From assembly GCA_026018925.1 (NCBI GenBank), contig JAKSZU010000008.1, positions 56,379,027 to 56,443,026 of the forward strand: a stretch of 64,000 bases of DNA, written 5' to 3'. This document shows positions 10,890 through 21,729 of this stretch, one piece after another. A program made the translations under genes and the position numbers. The stretch is from Tupaia tana (Eukaryota; Chordata; Mammalia; Scandentia; Tupaiidae). The notes beneath the pieces are model-generated. The model ran no database searches. It was not told the origin of the DNA and worked only from the letters and a program-made list of their open reading frames with translations. Position 1 is the first letter of the stretch; every line of letters starts with the position of its first letter.

Positions 10890-12895
10890 GATTTCTCTTA
10901 TACAACATTCACTCTCAATAGCACAGTCTGACAGCAAAAAGAAATAAAGAGCCTCCACTTCCCTACTCTCAAAATCACATCTTTATCCATGTTTCCCTCC
11001 TTCCTTCCCAATTCTGATGAACAGGGAACATCCTCTGTGCAAAGGTTAACCTGCCCATATATGTCCTGATTCTCCCCTCCAATGTCATCCACATCCCACT
11101 CCATCCTTCCCCACTTTCCCTCTTACATCTTCAAGGACATCACTTCTCTGGCCTCCTCCTCCTCCAAAGCTGGAAAATTGCCTCAGCCTCTCTAATCCTG
11201 CAAACCTGCCTTCTATTTTGTTGCCCTTTACAATCCCATTTTTCTTCTCTCCTCCATCACGTCTCCTAAAAGATAGGTCTACACTGAATCTTTCCACTTC
11301 CCTTCCTTTCTTCACTCTTTAATCCACTGCCATCAGATCTCCATCTGCTTTCTGCAAGGTCTCTACTGACTTTCAGGCTGCTAAATAGAATGGCCTTCAA
11401 CTTTCTGTTCAGCCTTCCTGAAACCCACTCTGCCTATCGAGTCCATGTTAACGCATCATTCTGGTTTCCTGTCACCTATGACTTCATTACTGATCTCTTC
11501 CACTGTCTTCTCCTCTTCTGCCCCTCCCATAAATGAGGGCAATCTCTACAGGGTAGGGTTGCCAGATTTAGCAAATAAAAATATGGAATGACAAGTTGAA
11601 ATTTAATTTTTCTCCAATAATTAATCATTTTTTTAGTATAAATGTTCCCTAAATATTGAAAGGCACATCTTATATACTAAAGCTATAGTTTTTATTGATC
11701 TGAACTTGAATTTAACTGAGCTTCCTACTCTGTATCCAACAACTCTACCCATAGCTATTTCTTCAGAGCTCATCTCCTCTCTCCAACCTCTTCCCCTGAT
11801 ATTGTCTATGCCCATGATTTCAAACAGTATCTTTTCTCACATAATTCCTAAATCTTCATCTCTAATACCACTCTCTGTCTCTCTCCCCTCTTACCACTCT
11901 TCTCCTTTCAGTTTCTCTGATGCATTTCTTTATGTCCCCTGGATATTTTCCAGTATCTCTAATTCATTAAATACATAAAACATATGAACTGCACTTATTA
12001 TTTGTGATCCCCAAACCTATTCCTTTACCTGAACTCTCTATTTCTATTAATATCACCTCCAGCAACCCCACCACCTTGACTCCAAGTCCAGGAGCCCTCT
12101 CTCAACAAGTGACAGAATCATGGTTGGTTTTTCCACAACCAGCACCACCAGATCTTTCTTTCCTTCCATTTTCATGGATACTACTGACGTCAGGCCTTTG
12201 CCATTTCTGTACCACGTCAGAGTTCTGACATTGCCTTCTGATTAGCCTTCTGATTGTACTCATTCACACTCCATCCTTCCATGTGCTACTACTCCACTTC
12301 CTAGTTAAAGCACAAATATGGGGGTGCAACTTCTTTGATCAAAGAAGCTTCCTACTGGCTACCGGTTAGAGTTTAAGCTCTCCTATGTAGTATCTGAGGC
12401 CTTCCAAGAGTTGATCTTTCTGTTTATCTCTTCTTTTTTTTTTTTTTTTTTTGAGAGGTTTTTGCTATAGGGTGTGTGTGCTCTCCAGAAAGACAGAGAG
12501 AGACAGAGAGATAGAAAGCGAGAAATCACCCCCCAGAGAGGATGGCCATGCCCCAATCCCTTCTCCTTTATTCTTCTCTCGGGATCTTGGGCACATATGC
12601 ACATGTGACCAGCGTGAGTTTAAGCCACTGGGTCCAGGACTTGAACCGTGTTCAACTACATGGGAGTCCAGCGACATAGCCATTACGCCAACTGCTGGTT
12701 CCTCTCTTTTTATCTCTTAATGCATAGCAGTTGTCTCCTCTATGCACCTCCAACTCAAGGAACATCAGGACATGATTCCAGGGCCTTTCTGTCTCTATTT
12801 GCTCACCCTCAGACTTAAATGCAACTACTGTGAAGGTGAGTCATTGGTTTCCACATAAATAGACGTTCAATAAATGCTTGCTGAATTAGTGAGGT
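10890..12895 (+). mobile_element. Long L2 LINE remnant, interrupted by a SINE
   Basis: CT-rich sense L2 ORF2 sequence. Recognisable pieces: 'atgcccatgatttcaaacag' (about 11809), 'gaactgcacttattatttgt' followed by 'gatccccaaacctattcct' (about 12006), 'ccatccttccatgtgctact', and the 3' end 'gttcaataaatgcttgctga' (about 12866). The SINE-A at 12433-12702 splits the 3' part. Frames are broken throughout. The 5' limit is soft. Confidence 0.6.
12433..12702 (-). mobile_element. SINE-A copy inside L2
   Basis: Reverse full-length SINE with a long T run, 'tttttgctatagggtgtgtg', the palindromic 'accccccagag' zone and the head 'aactgctggttcc'. It is flanked by 'tgtttatctctt' (12421-12432) and 'tttttatctctt' (about 12707-12718), a near-perfect target duplication. 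Confidence 0.88.
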
Positions 12896-13204
12896 AAATC
12901 AGTTTGAAATTACCCACATTAATGGAATGAAGTAATTAAATTCATGAATCATTTATGTGAGAATACAAATGAATGCACTTTTTCACAAATCCATTGTTTG
13001 CTTACTGTCAATTATAGACTGTCAAGTTCACAGAAGTATCTCAGGTGTCTGACTGGACTCCAGGGAGCCTGGACAGACACAGACCTCACCTCCTACTGAT
13101 GTCGTACTCAATTTGCAATTTGAACTCTGATCCCTTCCCCAATTCCTCCACTTCTTACAGATAGGAGGTTATAATATTCTCTGTAGACATCTTTTTGTAT
13201 GTAT

Positions 13205-13440
13205 GAGCCAGAGGGCATCTGTTCACCAGAGAGATAGAGAGAAAGAAAGAGAGAAGGAAAAAGCAACCCTTTCCCCCATGGGCATGGTCACACCACCATT
13301 CCTTCTCCTCTATTTCTCCATCCCATTGGGGTCTGGGACATACTCATGTGTCCAATGTGTTTTTCAAACAACTGGGATTCGAGCTGTAGTCAGCCATATT
13401 GGATTTAGGTGCCTTAACCACTGTGCTACAGGGCTAGCCC
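13205..13440 (-). mobile_element. SINE-B copy (GGGCTAGCCC head)
   Basis: Reverse copy whose tRNA head on the minus strand starts 'gggctagccctgtagcacag' and contains 'tggttaaggc'. The body lacks the CCCTATAGC motif of SINE-A, and the purine tract 'gaaagaaagagagaaggaaa' replaces the usual GACAGAGAG. A sister copy with the same head is at 27035-27231. Confidence 0.75.
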
Positions 13441-13551
13441 ATAAGTGTCCTTGAATTCTGTTACATAAATCTCCAAACAACTAAAAGTTCTAAAAGTCTG
13501 TCAAATGCACTTTCTGATCCAAAAACATCTGTGTGCTTTAATAATCAAAAT

Positions 13552-13770
13552 CAGAGGTCCACAACTTTTTTTTCTAACAGGCTAGACAGTAAATATTTTT
13601 GGCTTTGCAGACCATATGGTCTCTGTTGCAGTAACTCAGTTCTGCCATTGTAGTATACAGAAGCAGCAGATGACGCAAAACAAATTGGCCTGTGTACCAA
13701 TAAAACTTCATCTATCAAAACAGGCAGTCAGGATGCCAGCCATTGCTTGTTGACTCGCCCAACCTAAACC
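13552..13770. mobile_element. hAT-Charlie-type nonautonomous element
   Basis: Starts 'cagaggtccacaactttt', then 'gctagacagtaaatattttt', 'ggctttgcagaccatatggt', 'ctctgttgcagtaactcag' and 'ccaataaaacttcatctatc'. This is a widespread eutherian hAT repeat whose exact MER number I do not want to assert. The far end is decayed. Confidence 0.65.
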
Positions 13771-13984
13771 AAGCTTCTGATGAATAATTTACTTCATGTT
13801 TTCTTTCCAGACTATATTTTCCATTGTAGTCACTTGATTAAAAAAATTGAAATTTCACTTGTAATAGTCCCTTCTTTTTATAAGATTATATAGTACTTAA
13901 ACCAAAATCAGGACCCTAAAAGGGGGTCAGTGGAGAACAGGGAGTGGAATCTTAAAGCCCTCTCTGGGATTTTCCTCACAGTAC

Positions 13985-14240
13985 TGTGAGTCTCACTTCA
14001 GGGAAAGGGAATGGTGAGACCAGACAGAGAGACAGAAAGCAGGAGATCAGAAAGGACCTCCCTCCATGGGGCATGGTCACTCTGCAATCCCTTCTCCATC
14101 TCTCCCTCCTTTCAAAATTTTGGGCATGCATGCCCATACATCTGCTAATGTGTTTCTCAAGCCACTGGGTCCTGGACTGAAACTGTGAGGTTAACCATGT
14201 AGGATCTGACTATCTTAACCACCAGGTCACAGAACCGGCC
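13985..14240 (-). mobile_element. SINE-B copy, diverged
   Basis: Reverse SINE with 'ccagacagagagacagaaag', 'catggggcatggtcactctg', 'caatcccttctccatctctc', 'tttctcaagccactgggtcc' and an eroded head ending 'cacagaaccggcc'. Diverged relative to the SINE-A consensus and without a clear target duplication. Confidence 0.7.
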
Positions 14241-14273
14241 TAATGCAGTATTTCTAAAAACAAAAATAAATGG

Positions 14274-14364
14274 GGGCTGGCAAGCATGATGGTTAAGGGC
14301 ACTGGAATCCCACATGGCCAACTGCGGTTCAAGTCGTCCTGGACCTGGCAACTTGCTTTCTCTT

Positions 14365-14413
<49 letters not shown>

Positions 14414-14487
14414 TTCTGCCCCTCTCTGGTCAAATTTAAATAAATAAATAAAGTTAAATAAAATAATTATTTAAAAAAATAAAAAAT
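14274..14487 (+). mobile_element. SINE-D copy
   Basis: Short SINE: tRNA head ('gggctggcaagcatgatggt', B box 'ggttcaagtc'), then directly into a (TC)n stretch, then 'ctctggtcaaatttaaataa' and the D-type tail 'ttaaataaaataattattt'. The target duplication 'aaaaataaatgg' is perfect (14262-14273 and 14488-14499). Confidence 0.85.
14366..14410. repeat. (TC)n microsatellite
   Basis: About 45 bp of nearly pure TC dinucleotides, grown from the CT-rich part of the SINE-D copy that contains it. Likely length-polymorphic. Confidence 0.9.
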
Positions 14488-14699
14488 AAAAATAAATGGA
14501 AACCATTTATAATGAACAAAATATCAATGTTTTAAATAAAGACAGGATCACTAGTACTAATTTTTTTCTTTTGCCCTAGATTCCAGTGTAGTTCTAAAAA
14601 GTAGTTACTGATCCTACCTTTATTTAAAATTTTGCTATTTTGTTCATGATGACATTCTTGAATTCATTTTGATTTATAAAAAATATCTATTGCATTATA

Positions 14700-14955
14700 G
14701 CCAGCTAGTGGTGTGGTGGTTAAGGTGATGGATCCCACATGCCTGACTGAGTAGTTCAAGTCTCAGACCCAGTGGCTTAAAAAATACACCAGGCATGTAG
14801 GCATGCATGCCCAAAATCCTGAAAAGAGAATGGAGAAGGGTTTACAGTATGGCCATTTCCCCTGGAGGGTGTTTTTCACTTTATCTCTCTCTCTCTCTCT
14901 CTCTACCTTTCTCCAGTGACACATACAACCTATAAGAAAATTTTAAAAATATATA
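14700..14955 (+). mobile_element. SINE-B copy
   Basis: Sense SINE with 'agctagtggtgtggtggtta', B box 'agttcaagtctc', 'cccaaaatcctgaaaagag', 'aatggagaagggtttacagt', a (TC)n run and 'aacctataagaaaatttt'. Flanks 'attgcatta' and 'attgtacta' suggest a weak target duplication. Confidence 0.8.
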
Positions 14956-15249
14956 TTGTACTAAATGTTATTTATCTTGATTATGGAGTGCTGAGTACCC
15001 TCTAGTTTTGTGTTAAAGCACGTGTCCTTCTCTCCTCACTGACCTGCCCCCTAGTCCCAGCCCTGCAATACCCTCTGCATTTCTGAGAAAGATGTGTGTC
15101 TATTTAACATTGCTTGAGACAAGATCACTCGTCTTGGCTGCTTTGATACCATTTTCAGCTACTCAGATCAACTCATAAACAGGCAGATTTGAAGTATGTG
15201 GAAACTCCTGTGCCAAACTTTTGAGTTATTTCTCTTCCTTAAACTTAAA

Positions 15250-15483
15250 ATTTTAAAGTTTATTTCTTTCATAAGAGCAAGAGAAAACAGATAAGAGAGA
15301 GGCACCTTCAATAGGGTCTTGTTATACCATGGCCCTCTTCCCGCAGTCCTCCAAACAGCGTGTTGGGTATATACACTGGTGTTTCAGGTCTACTTGGGAT
15401 TCAAATTCACAGTCATGTGAGTGCTAATATGGCTTCCCTCACTGCAGAGAGCATGCTACTGCCTGCACCATGGCAGCTAGGCC
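15250..15483 (-). mobile_element. SINE-C-like copy, diverged
   Basis: Reverse element with 'tttatttctttcataagagc', 'agagaggcaccttcaatagg', a B-box-like 'ggattcaaattcacag' and the head end 'ctgcaccatggcagctaggc'. It resembles SINE-C in layout but is strongly diverged, so the family call is tentative. Confidence 0.5.
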
Positions 15484-17224
15484 ATGGTTATGTAATATAT
15501 AGGTTGTGCTTTTGATTATATCCCTTCCACCATGGAGGAGTACACACAGATATTTTTGACCCGATGCCATCCATCTTCATGTAGCAGCAAGAACCCTAGA
15601 GGAATAACATCTGGGACTATAAATTTTGGTGGGAGGAAAATAGTGCATAGGGGAAGGAGCCTGAGGTATCAAGCACTGTCTACCCTGATGTGGAAAGTCT
15701 GAGGTCAATGGAGACATCAAAAGCAGAGAAGGATACTTGGAGGGGTGGCAGGGGGCACTGACATGAACCCCTAGAAAGATGGAACCCTAAAGAGGCTCAC
15801 AAGGGCAAGATCAAACTTGGCCAGCTTCACCACTTTGCTCTTGGTGCCAGGAATCACTGTAATTATAATGAAAGCAATTGTAGTCATATCAGCTTCTACT
15901 CAAACTCTCAACTTTTCTAGATTCCATACTTCAAGAAATCATACCTACACTTCCCAGCTTCCACTTAACATTTGCTCCAGGAGCTACCATGACTTTGTGA
16001 TCAGGCATAGCATTATTTGAACACAGGGCACAAAGACCATTCAGAAGGGTAAGAAAGATCAGACCAAAGTGAGGGCAGATGCAGGAGCAGAGGAAGAAGG
16101 CAAGAGGCTTTGGATATCATTTCTGTTCAGTTCTGGAAAGGAAATGGTAAGAGTCTTACTTTGGAAAGAAATCACATTTCATGCACCTCTAGGCAACTCC
16201 CAAGAAGGCATTAGCCTGTGTGAGAAGTACACCTGGTCTGTAACGAGATGCACAACAGACACTTTCGAGCATTTAAAATACTTAAATATGAAAAGTTTCA
16301 GAGTTCATCACAAGTTCATAATAGCTATGCACCTCTTAAACTGGGGAGATGCCACGCCATGCTGGGATTCTGTGGGTCTGCATGGCTCTCTCGTTCTTCA
16401 AAACAGAGCAGCTCAAAAAACTCCTTCAGTAATTTTAAATACACAGAATAGAAAACACCCCAGGCAGAGTGAAAGAGACCAATCTTGTAAACAGCAGGAT
16501 TTCAAGGTATAAACAAGAATGGAAAGGAAGCATAAAGCCTTTTTTAAAATTATTGCTTTCAACAAGGACAATAAGATGGGAATAAATTCATCCTCAAATA
16601 TCATGGAACCAGAAGCTCAGAAAAGTGTTAAATCACATGCCAGGTGGTTGCAGAAGTTTGCAGCGATCCATTTCAATCTGCCAACTCGTCCCTTTTGGCA
16701 TCAAGCTTGATTTTACAGACTCTTCTTCCAGTTTTATATGCTTGGAGGTTTTGCAAAAGGAGGAGGATTATTTTTCTCCTTTCATGAACCACTACCAGCA
16801 TTTTTAAGACTGTTGCAAATTTCCTAAGTCACATATTTCTTTTTCCTCTGATCCCATAAACAATGTTGTTTTGGAGATACACAAGCCATGATATTTCCAT
16901 CTCTCATTTAACTAAATCATGTTCTTGTATGTAGTGAAAAGTATGTCCACACACTTGAACTGAGTCTTCATACGATTATTTGTGTTGTTAGAAGATTTTG
17001 TGCAATAAAACTCCAGTATCTTTTATCCTTTCAATCCTTGTACTAATAGTTAAGCACTGAGTACATGTTCTTGACACTGGCCTGGACATAATAGAAAAAA
17101 AGAGTCAGATATAGTCTTTGATGACTATGTAATCCAAACGAAGTGGGACACTTGGAAGAAAATAGTTACAATAGGGGTGAGGCTACCTTTACCTCTCAGC
17201 CGTAGTGAGATAAAAATGGACATG
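15484..17224. other. Unannotated 1.7-kb stretch with the longest non-repeat ORF
   Basis: No repeat recognised. A 147-codon plus-strand frame runs from 16069 to 16512. It begins MRADAGAEEEGKRLW and has no motif, signal peptide or membrane segment I can identify. An overlapping shifted frame (16248-16451) is also open, which argues for chance. I do not call it a gene. Confidence 0.45.
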
Positions 17225-17790
17225 GGCTTGTTAGGTAAAAAATTTATGGGAGACAATTATTTTGGACAGAGCTCCTGCACTAGGCCCCAACAGAACAGAC
17301 CAAACCAGAATGGAATCACTTGTGCTAAGTGCCACATAACCAAACTGAACTTTGAGAAAGGTCAGTTTTCAACCAAACCAGGAAACACATGCCAACCAAT
17401 CAAAAGAGGCTCAGTTTACCCATACTAGCATAATAGGGAAATCTTTTTTAATTTTATCCCTATGAAAGTTCTTCAAAACATTGACAGAAATGCATATTAT
17501 GAAAAAAAAAAAACTATGCATAGGTTTTTATTTTTTCCCACCAAAATAAACTCATAGTTTCATTCTATTTTCCAGGGTGTTTTTGAAGTCCCCACATGTG
17601 ACAAAAAGTAATTTGAAATGGCCAATCCACTTTTGGTTTCCTAGTTCTGCTTTTGTCAGGCTTCTATGTATAAAACTAGTCTCCTCTTCTCAGTCCTTTG
17701 GAATACCAATTCTATTTTATAGAATGAGATGTTGCCTGCTTCTAGAATCACAAATAAAAGCCAATTAGATCTTTGAAATACATTTTTTGT
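17225..17790 (+). mobile_element. Solo ERV LTR, split by a MITE
   Basis: It reads like a retroviral LTR. An upstream region ('gctcctgcactaggccccaa', 'ccaaccaatcaaaagaggct') is followed, after the MITE at 17461-17593, by 'aatggccaatccacttttgg', a TATA-like 'tatgtataaaac' (about 17667) and the polyadenylation signal 'aataaaagccaattagatc' (about 17752). No gag, pol or env sequence is adjacent. The LTR class is unassigned; ERV1-like is a guess. Confidence 0.5.
17461..17593. mobile_element. Mariner-like MITE, family 2 (copy 2)
   Basis: 'atgaaagttcttcaaaacat' on the left and 'cagggtgtttttgaagtccc' on the right form the inverted ends. The centre 'tgcatattatgaaaaa...actatgcata' and 'ccaaaataaactcatagttt' matches copies 1 and 3. 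It lies within the solo LTR, so it is younger than that LTR. Confidence 0.65.
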
Positions 17791-18055
17791 AATTTCGAAC
17801 TCATACTGTTCACTACTCGTCTGCAGCCTGCTTCCAAGAACTGATCAGGAGATGAGGAATCTGTGGCTGAGCAAGCACAGGAACTAGGCAGCACTTGGTG
17901 TATCACAGGAAGCCAAGACCTCCCCTGACCTCCTCCATCCTCCCCCGCTCCCATCATGGTCTTGTTCTCAGCCTTCAATTGCCTTGCTTGGGCTTATTAT
18001 TGAAGGCACTCTTTCATGCACATGTATATACATAAAATGAGCAGCAGATAACATA

Positions 18056-18125
18056 TTGGGTCATCAGAAAAATCATGATGTATTATTCTATGCAAAAATG
18101 TGTCATAACTTTTCCGACGACCCAA
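18056..18125. mobile_element. Mariner MITE, family 1 (copy 2)
   Basis: 70-bp palindromic element, 'ttgggtcatcagaaaaatca' to 'cataacttttccgacgaccc', with TA at 18054-18055 and 18126-18127. Its centre is shorter than in the other copies because one 'tttttctgt' unit is missing. Confidence 0.85.
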
Positions 18126-18129
18126 TACA

Positions 18130-18345
18130 TAATTGTATACTAAGAATAGCATGTAACTATGTCATCAAATTTTCACATCCTTAGAATAGGCTTTGTTATC
18201 CTGATATTAGAAGAAAATGAGCCTCCAAAAATTTCATAAACTTGTCCAAGGCCACACAGCTGATAAGTAACAAAAATGAAATTAGAACTCAGGATTATGT
18301 GACTAGAAAGTTAAATAGTATGTTAGTCTGCCTCCCCAGCCATGT
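18130..18345 (-). mobile_element. MIR SINE
   Basis: The reverse of a MIR core appears as 'ttatcctgatattagaagaa', 'tgtccaaggccacacagctg' (about 18244) and 'ataagtaacaaaaatgaaat', followed by 'tagaactcaggat', the B-box side. Ancient tRNA-derived, mammal-wide. Confidence 0.75.
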
Positions 18346-19373
18346 GTGTACTCAACTCCTCTGCTAAGTTATTCGCACCTTAAGGACAGAGATCAATATT
18401 TGCATTTTTAAAAACGGTTGCCAGGCAGAGTAGACATGTAAGCAAGCAGAGTAGACATCCACTTTTGTGATACGGTTTAAGGAAAACCAGACAAGGATGG
18501 TAAAAGTATCTACCATTGTCCAGCGTTGTGCTTGGAATTTTACCATTGGATGTGCATAATTTGAGTCCTAACATTGTTCTGGCCTTCATATTGCTCTCTT
18601 AGAACATGATTACTCTAGGAGGGGCACTCCTCAGTTGAGACCTTGGTTAGACTAAAACCTCAGAGAATGAGACATGATGCCTGTAACGGAGCCGGGGAGC
18701 CCCAGGATGGTAAAGTGGTCTCACAAGGAGGAGGTGGAGGTTCTGAGGACAGGCATGGATATGGTGTTTGGCTGATTCCATCACTGCAGCTCTGAGCACA
18801 GGGTTTGCCCTGTAAAAGGAGGGGCTTCACTCATTTTGAGAAAACACTGTTTTGAACGCATATAAGAGGGGGGGAGTAAGAGAGAGTGGCAAGTGGGCAT
18901 CAAGTACTGAGGACTCTGAGCATAGAGAAGGCATAAAGACAAGAAGGCAGAATTGTTATCTCTGCCCTCAAGTAGTTTATAATCCTTGTAGAGAAAAAGT
19001 ATCAATAGCCAACAATGGTCAAGACAGGGAATGGCGAAGCAAACAATCTCTGTTCAGGAAAAGAAGAGCACAGAACTGGAGCAGATAGTATCAGCTTCAC
19101 TGGGGACTAAGGAGTCCAAGAAAAGTGTCAAATAAAGGGTAAAAACAAATGAATCAGAAAACACCTGCCTTAGGCCAAAAGACTTCCCAGAATGCCACAG
19201 TCAACTGTTACATTAGCACTCTCAAACAAGGAAATCCAACGTGGATTTAATCACCATCATGCAAAATGATGTTAGGGTGGTCTAGAAAACAAAATCTGAA
19301 GACAAATATAATGTAGAAAGATATTATTTATAAAATGCATTGCTTCAAAATAAACTCAGCTCTTTTGATTAAA
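18346..19373. other. Unannotated stretch
   Basis: No repeat family recognised. The opposed open frames at 18781-19088 overlap and show no domain. No gene is supported. Confidence 0.45.
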
Positions 19374-19388
19374 AGATCTAATGGTTAT

Positions 19389-19651
19389 GGGGCCAGCAGA
19401 TGGCATAGTGGTTACATCGTTGGATTCTCACATGATTGACCAAAGTTTGAGTCCCAGACCTGGTGGCTTGAAAATCATGCTGGGCACGAGTGTGTGTGTG
19501 CTCAAGATCTGAGAGGAGAACGGAGGAAAAGGAATTGCAGCATGGCCATACCCACCCCTCGGGGGTGATTTCTCACTTTCCCTCTTACTATCTTTGTCTC
19601 TCTCTCTCCAACGAGCACAGATGCCCTAAGACAAAAACCTCTAAAAAAATA
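19389..19651 (+). mobile_element. SINE-A/B copy
   Basis: Sense copy with head 'ggggccagcagatggcatag', B-box-like 'agtttgagtccc', 'gagaggagaacggaggaaaa', 'cacccctcgggggtgatttc' and 'gccctaagacaaaaacctct'. Flanked by 'gatctaatggtt' (19375-19386) and 'aatctcatggtt' (19653-19664). Confidence 0.88.
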
Positions 19652-19664
19652 AAATCTCATGGTT

Positions 19665-20300
19665 GCTCCAATCATATAATAAATTCAGAATTTCTGTAAT
19701 AGGTGCACCTACCATATTGAGGTATTAATAAACATGACAAATAAATATGATGAAATCACTAGGCAAGCTTAAACCTCCAGAGAAGCTCAGTCAAAATGAT
19801 GGGAAAGAAATAGGATGACCACCAGAGGCCAATGACCTTTAGAAATTCGAAGACCTTCTGCTGAATTCAGCTGATAAAGAATCACTTTATTGTGTGACCT
19901 TCTAGCCAAAGGCAAACTTCTAGGCTTTCACTTAACGTTTCCTTCACAAGCAGGAAAGGTTACTTCTATTTACTTGAACTTATTTTTTTACTTTTTTAAA
20001 AAGACCCTTTATTTAATCCCTACAAAGAAAATAACGGCAAGGAGGAAAGGAAGGAAGCAAGCTTTGACCTTTATTTGGTAAATGAGATATTTTACCAGTA
20101 GTTACAGGTGATTATGTTCTCATCATTCTGAATAACAACCTTTTGTACTTCTTGGCAGAAGAGAACCAAGTAGCTATTGCCTAAGGCTTATTATGAGTAG
20201 AAAAAAGAAAAATATAAGTAAGTAGAGACATGAAAAAGAAAAAAAAAAAAAAAGCTGAGAAAAGGGAGAGGAGAAGCCCCAGGAAATCCTTCTTTTTTAA
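19665..20300. other. Unannotated stretch
   Basis: AT-rich with purine runs (for example 'gaaaaagaaaaaaaaaaaa' near 20231). No element or gene recognised. Confidence 0.45.
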
Positions 20301-20562
20301 GGTTTTTTTTTTTTTTTTTTTAAAACAGATTTTTACTATAGAGCACGTGCGCTTGCTGGAGAGACAGAGAAAGACAGTGAGAAATCATCCCCTACAGGGG
20401 ATGGCCACGCCACAGTCCCTTCACCTCCATTCTCTTCTTGTGATTTGGGGCATGCACTCACATGCGCCCAGCATGAGTTTCAAGCCACTAGGTCCAGGAC
20501 TCGAACCACAGCCATCTATGTGGGAGTCCAGTGCCCCAACCACCACACCACCCGCTAGTCCC
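20301..20562 (-). mobile_element. SINE-A copy
   Basis: Reverse copy: T run, 'tttttactatagagcacgtg', 'cccctacaggggatggccac', 'atgagtttcaagccactagg', and head end 'cacccgctagtccc'. Possible target duplication 'tccttctttttt'/'tccttaatttt'. The 137-aa frame at 20230-20643 is read through its antisense and is not a gene. Confidence 0.83.
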
Positions 20563-21070
20563 TCCTTAATTTTAACTTGGCTATTAGTGAGCTGCATTTC
20601 CAAGGTTACCTGCTTTCTTTATGGTGGCTGTATATCGACATGAATAGCAAAGGTCTCTGGTTCACACCCCTAACAGATGATTTGTAGTAACCATGTGGAT
20701 ACTCACAGACCCTGATCATATGATTCAAACCCACAATTAAACACAAAACCTAACAAAAGAGGCTGTGTTTTGTATCCAGATGCAAGCAGCAGCTTGTCAC
20801 ATGCAGTTCTGAAGCCTAAATATTAGGATTTCATTGGTGTTATAAGGTACAATAAGAAAACAAAAGATCTAAGGGCCTGAAAATCTGGGTAGTGATTACA
20901 ATACTGGAGTAAAATGGCAATACTAGTACTTCTGTATTTAATATTTTATAAGAAAAGGATTCAGAACTCATAAAAATAAATTAATTAAATGAATATTTAA
21001 TACATTTTAAATATTCAAATTTATAAGTACCATGTAAAATGTAAAAAGTATAACCCAGACAATATCATTC
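20563..21070. other. Unannotated AT-rich stretch
   Basis: Nothing recognised. The last 200 bases are very AT-rich. Confidence 0.45.
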
Positions 21071-21072
21071 TA

Positions 21073-21143
21073 TTAGGCCTTCAGAAATGTCATGATGTAT
21101 TTTTCCATCACAAAAATGCATCATGACTTTCCTGATGACCCAA
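21073..21143. mobile_element. Mariner MITE, family 1 (copy 3)
   Basis: 71 bp from 'ttaggccttcagaaatgtca' to 'catgactttcctgatgaccc', flanked by TA (21071-21072 and 21144-21145). The palindrome arms differ from each other at several sites, so this is not a fresh insertion. Confidence 0.8.
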
Positions 21144-21577
21144 TATTAATAATTACTAACAGACAGAATTTAAGAACATAAGTGTTAAAATAACACTGAA
21201 CAGTTTCAAAAATTAAAAAAAGGAATAGTCATGAAAAGTTGAAAGTGAGATCATATTATTTGAACCTTTCTAAAATGGGTTATTAAAGTGCATAAACATT
21301 GATGCTACAAAGTTGAGAATATATTTTTGTGCAAATTTCTTCACTGCTAAAACAACACAAAACAAAAGCACTGGTCAGGGAAATGGTGACATATTTATGA
21401 GCTATCTTCAAATATTTTTCTCTGACTCCTTCATTTTAAATAATCCTATCATTTGATAACTTTCAAGAGTTATTTTTCAACAGCTACATGGGGAACAGGA
21501 GACAAAACCTATGTATTTATTTTAAGCTGTAGATTGCTTGAACACAAGAGCAACATTTCTGATTTGTCCTCCTCTTT
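21144..21577. other. Unannotated AT-rich stretch
   Basis: No element recognised. Composition is similar to the flanking DNA. Confidence 0.4.
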
Positions 21578-21728
21578 TGCTCTGGTTTGAGTATGTCTCC
21601 CAGAAGTTCATGTGTTAGAAACTTAACAGCCATTGTGATCATATTAAGAAGGTAGAAATTTAATCCAGTGTGAAAGTAATTAGGATTAGATAAAGTCATC
21701 AGGGTGAGATCCACACCCAGCTTCTAAA
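21578..21728 (+). mobile_element. MLT1-like LTR fragment
   Basis: 5' half of a MaLR LTR: 'ggtttgagtatgtctcccag', 'aagttcatgtgttagaaact', 'gatcatattaagaaggtaga' and 'agataaagtcatcagggtga'. It is cut off where a different LTR begins at about 21730. Confidence 0.6.
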
Positions 21729-21729
21729 T

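Noticed and set aside
20230-20643. 137-aa plus frame
   Set aside because: Poly-lysine from an A run followed by antisense SINE-A.
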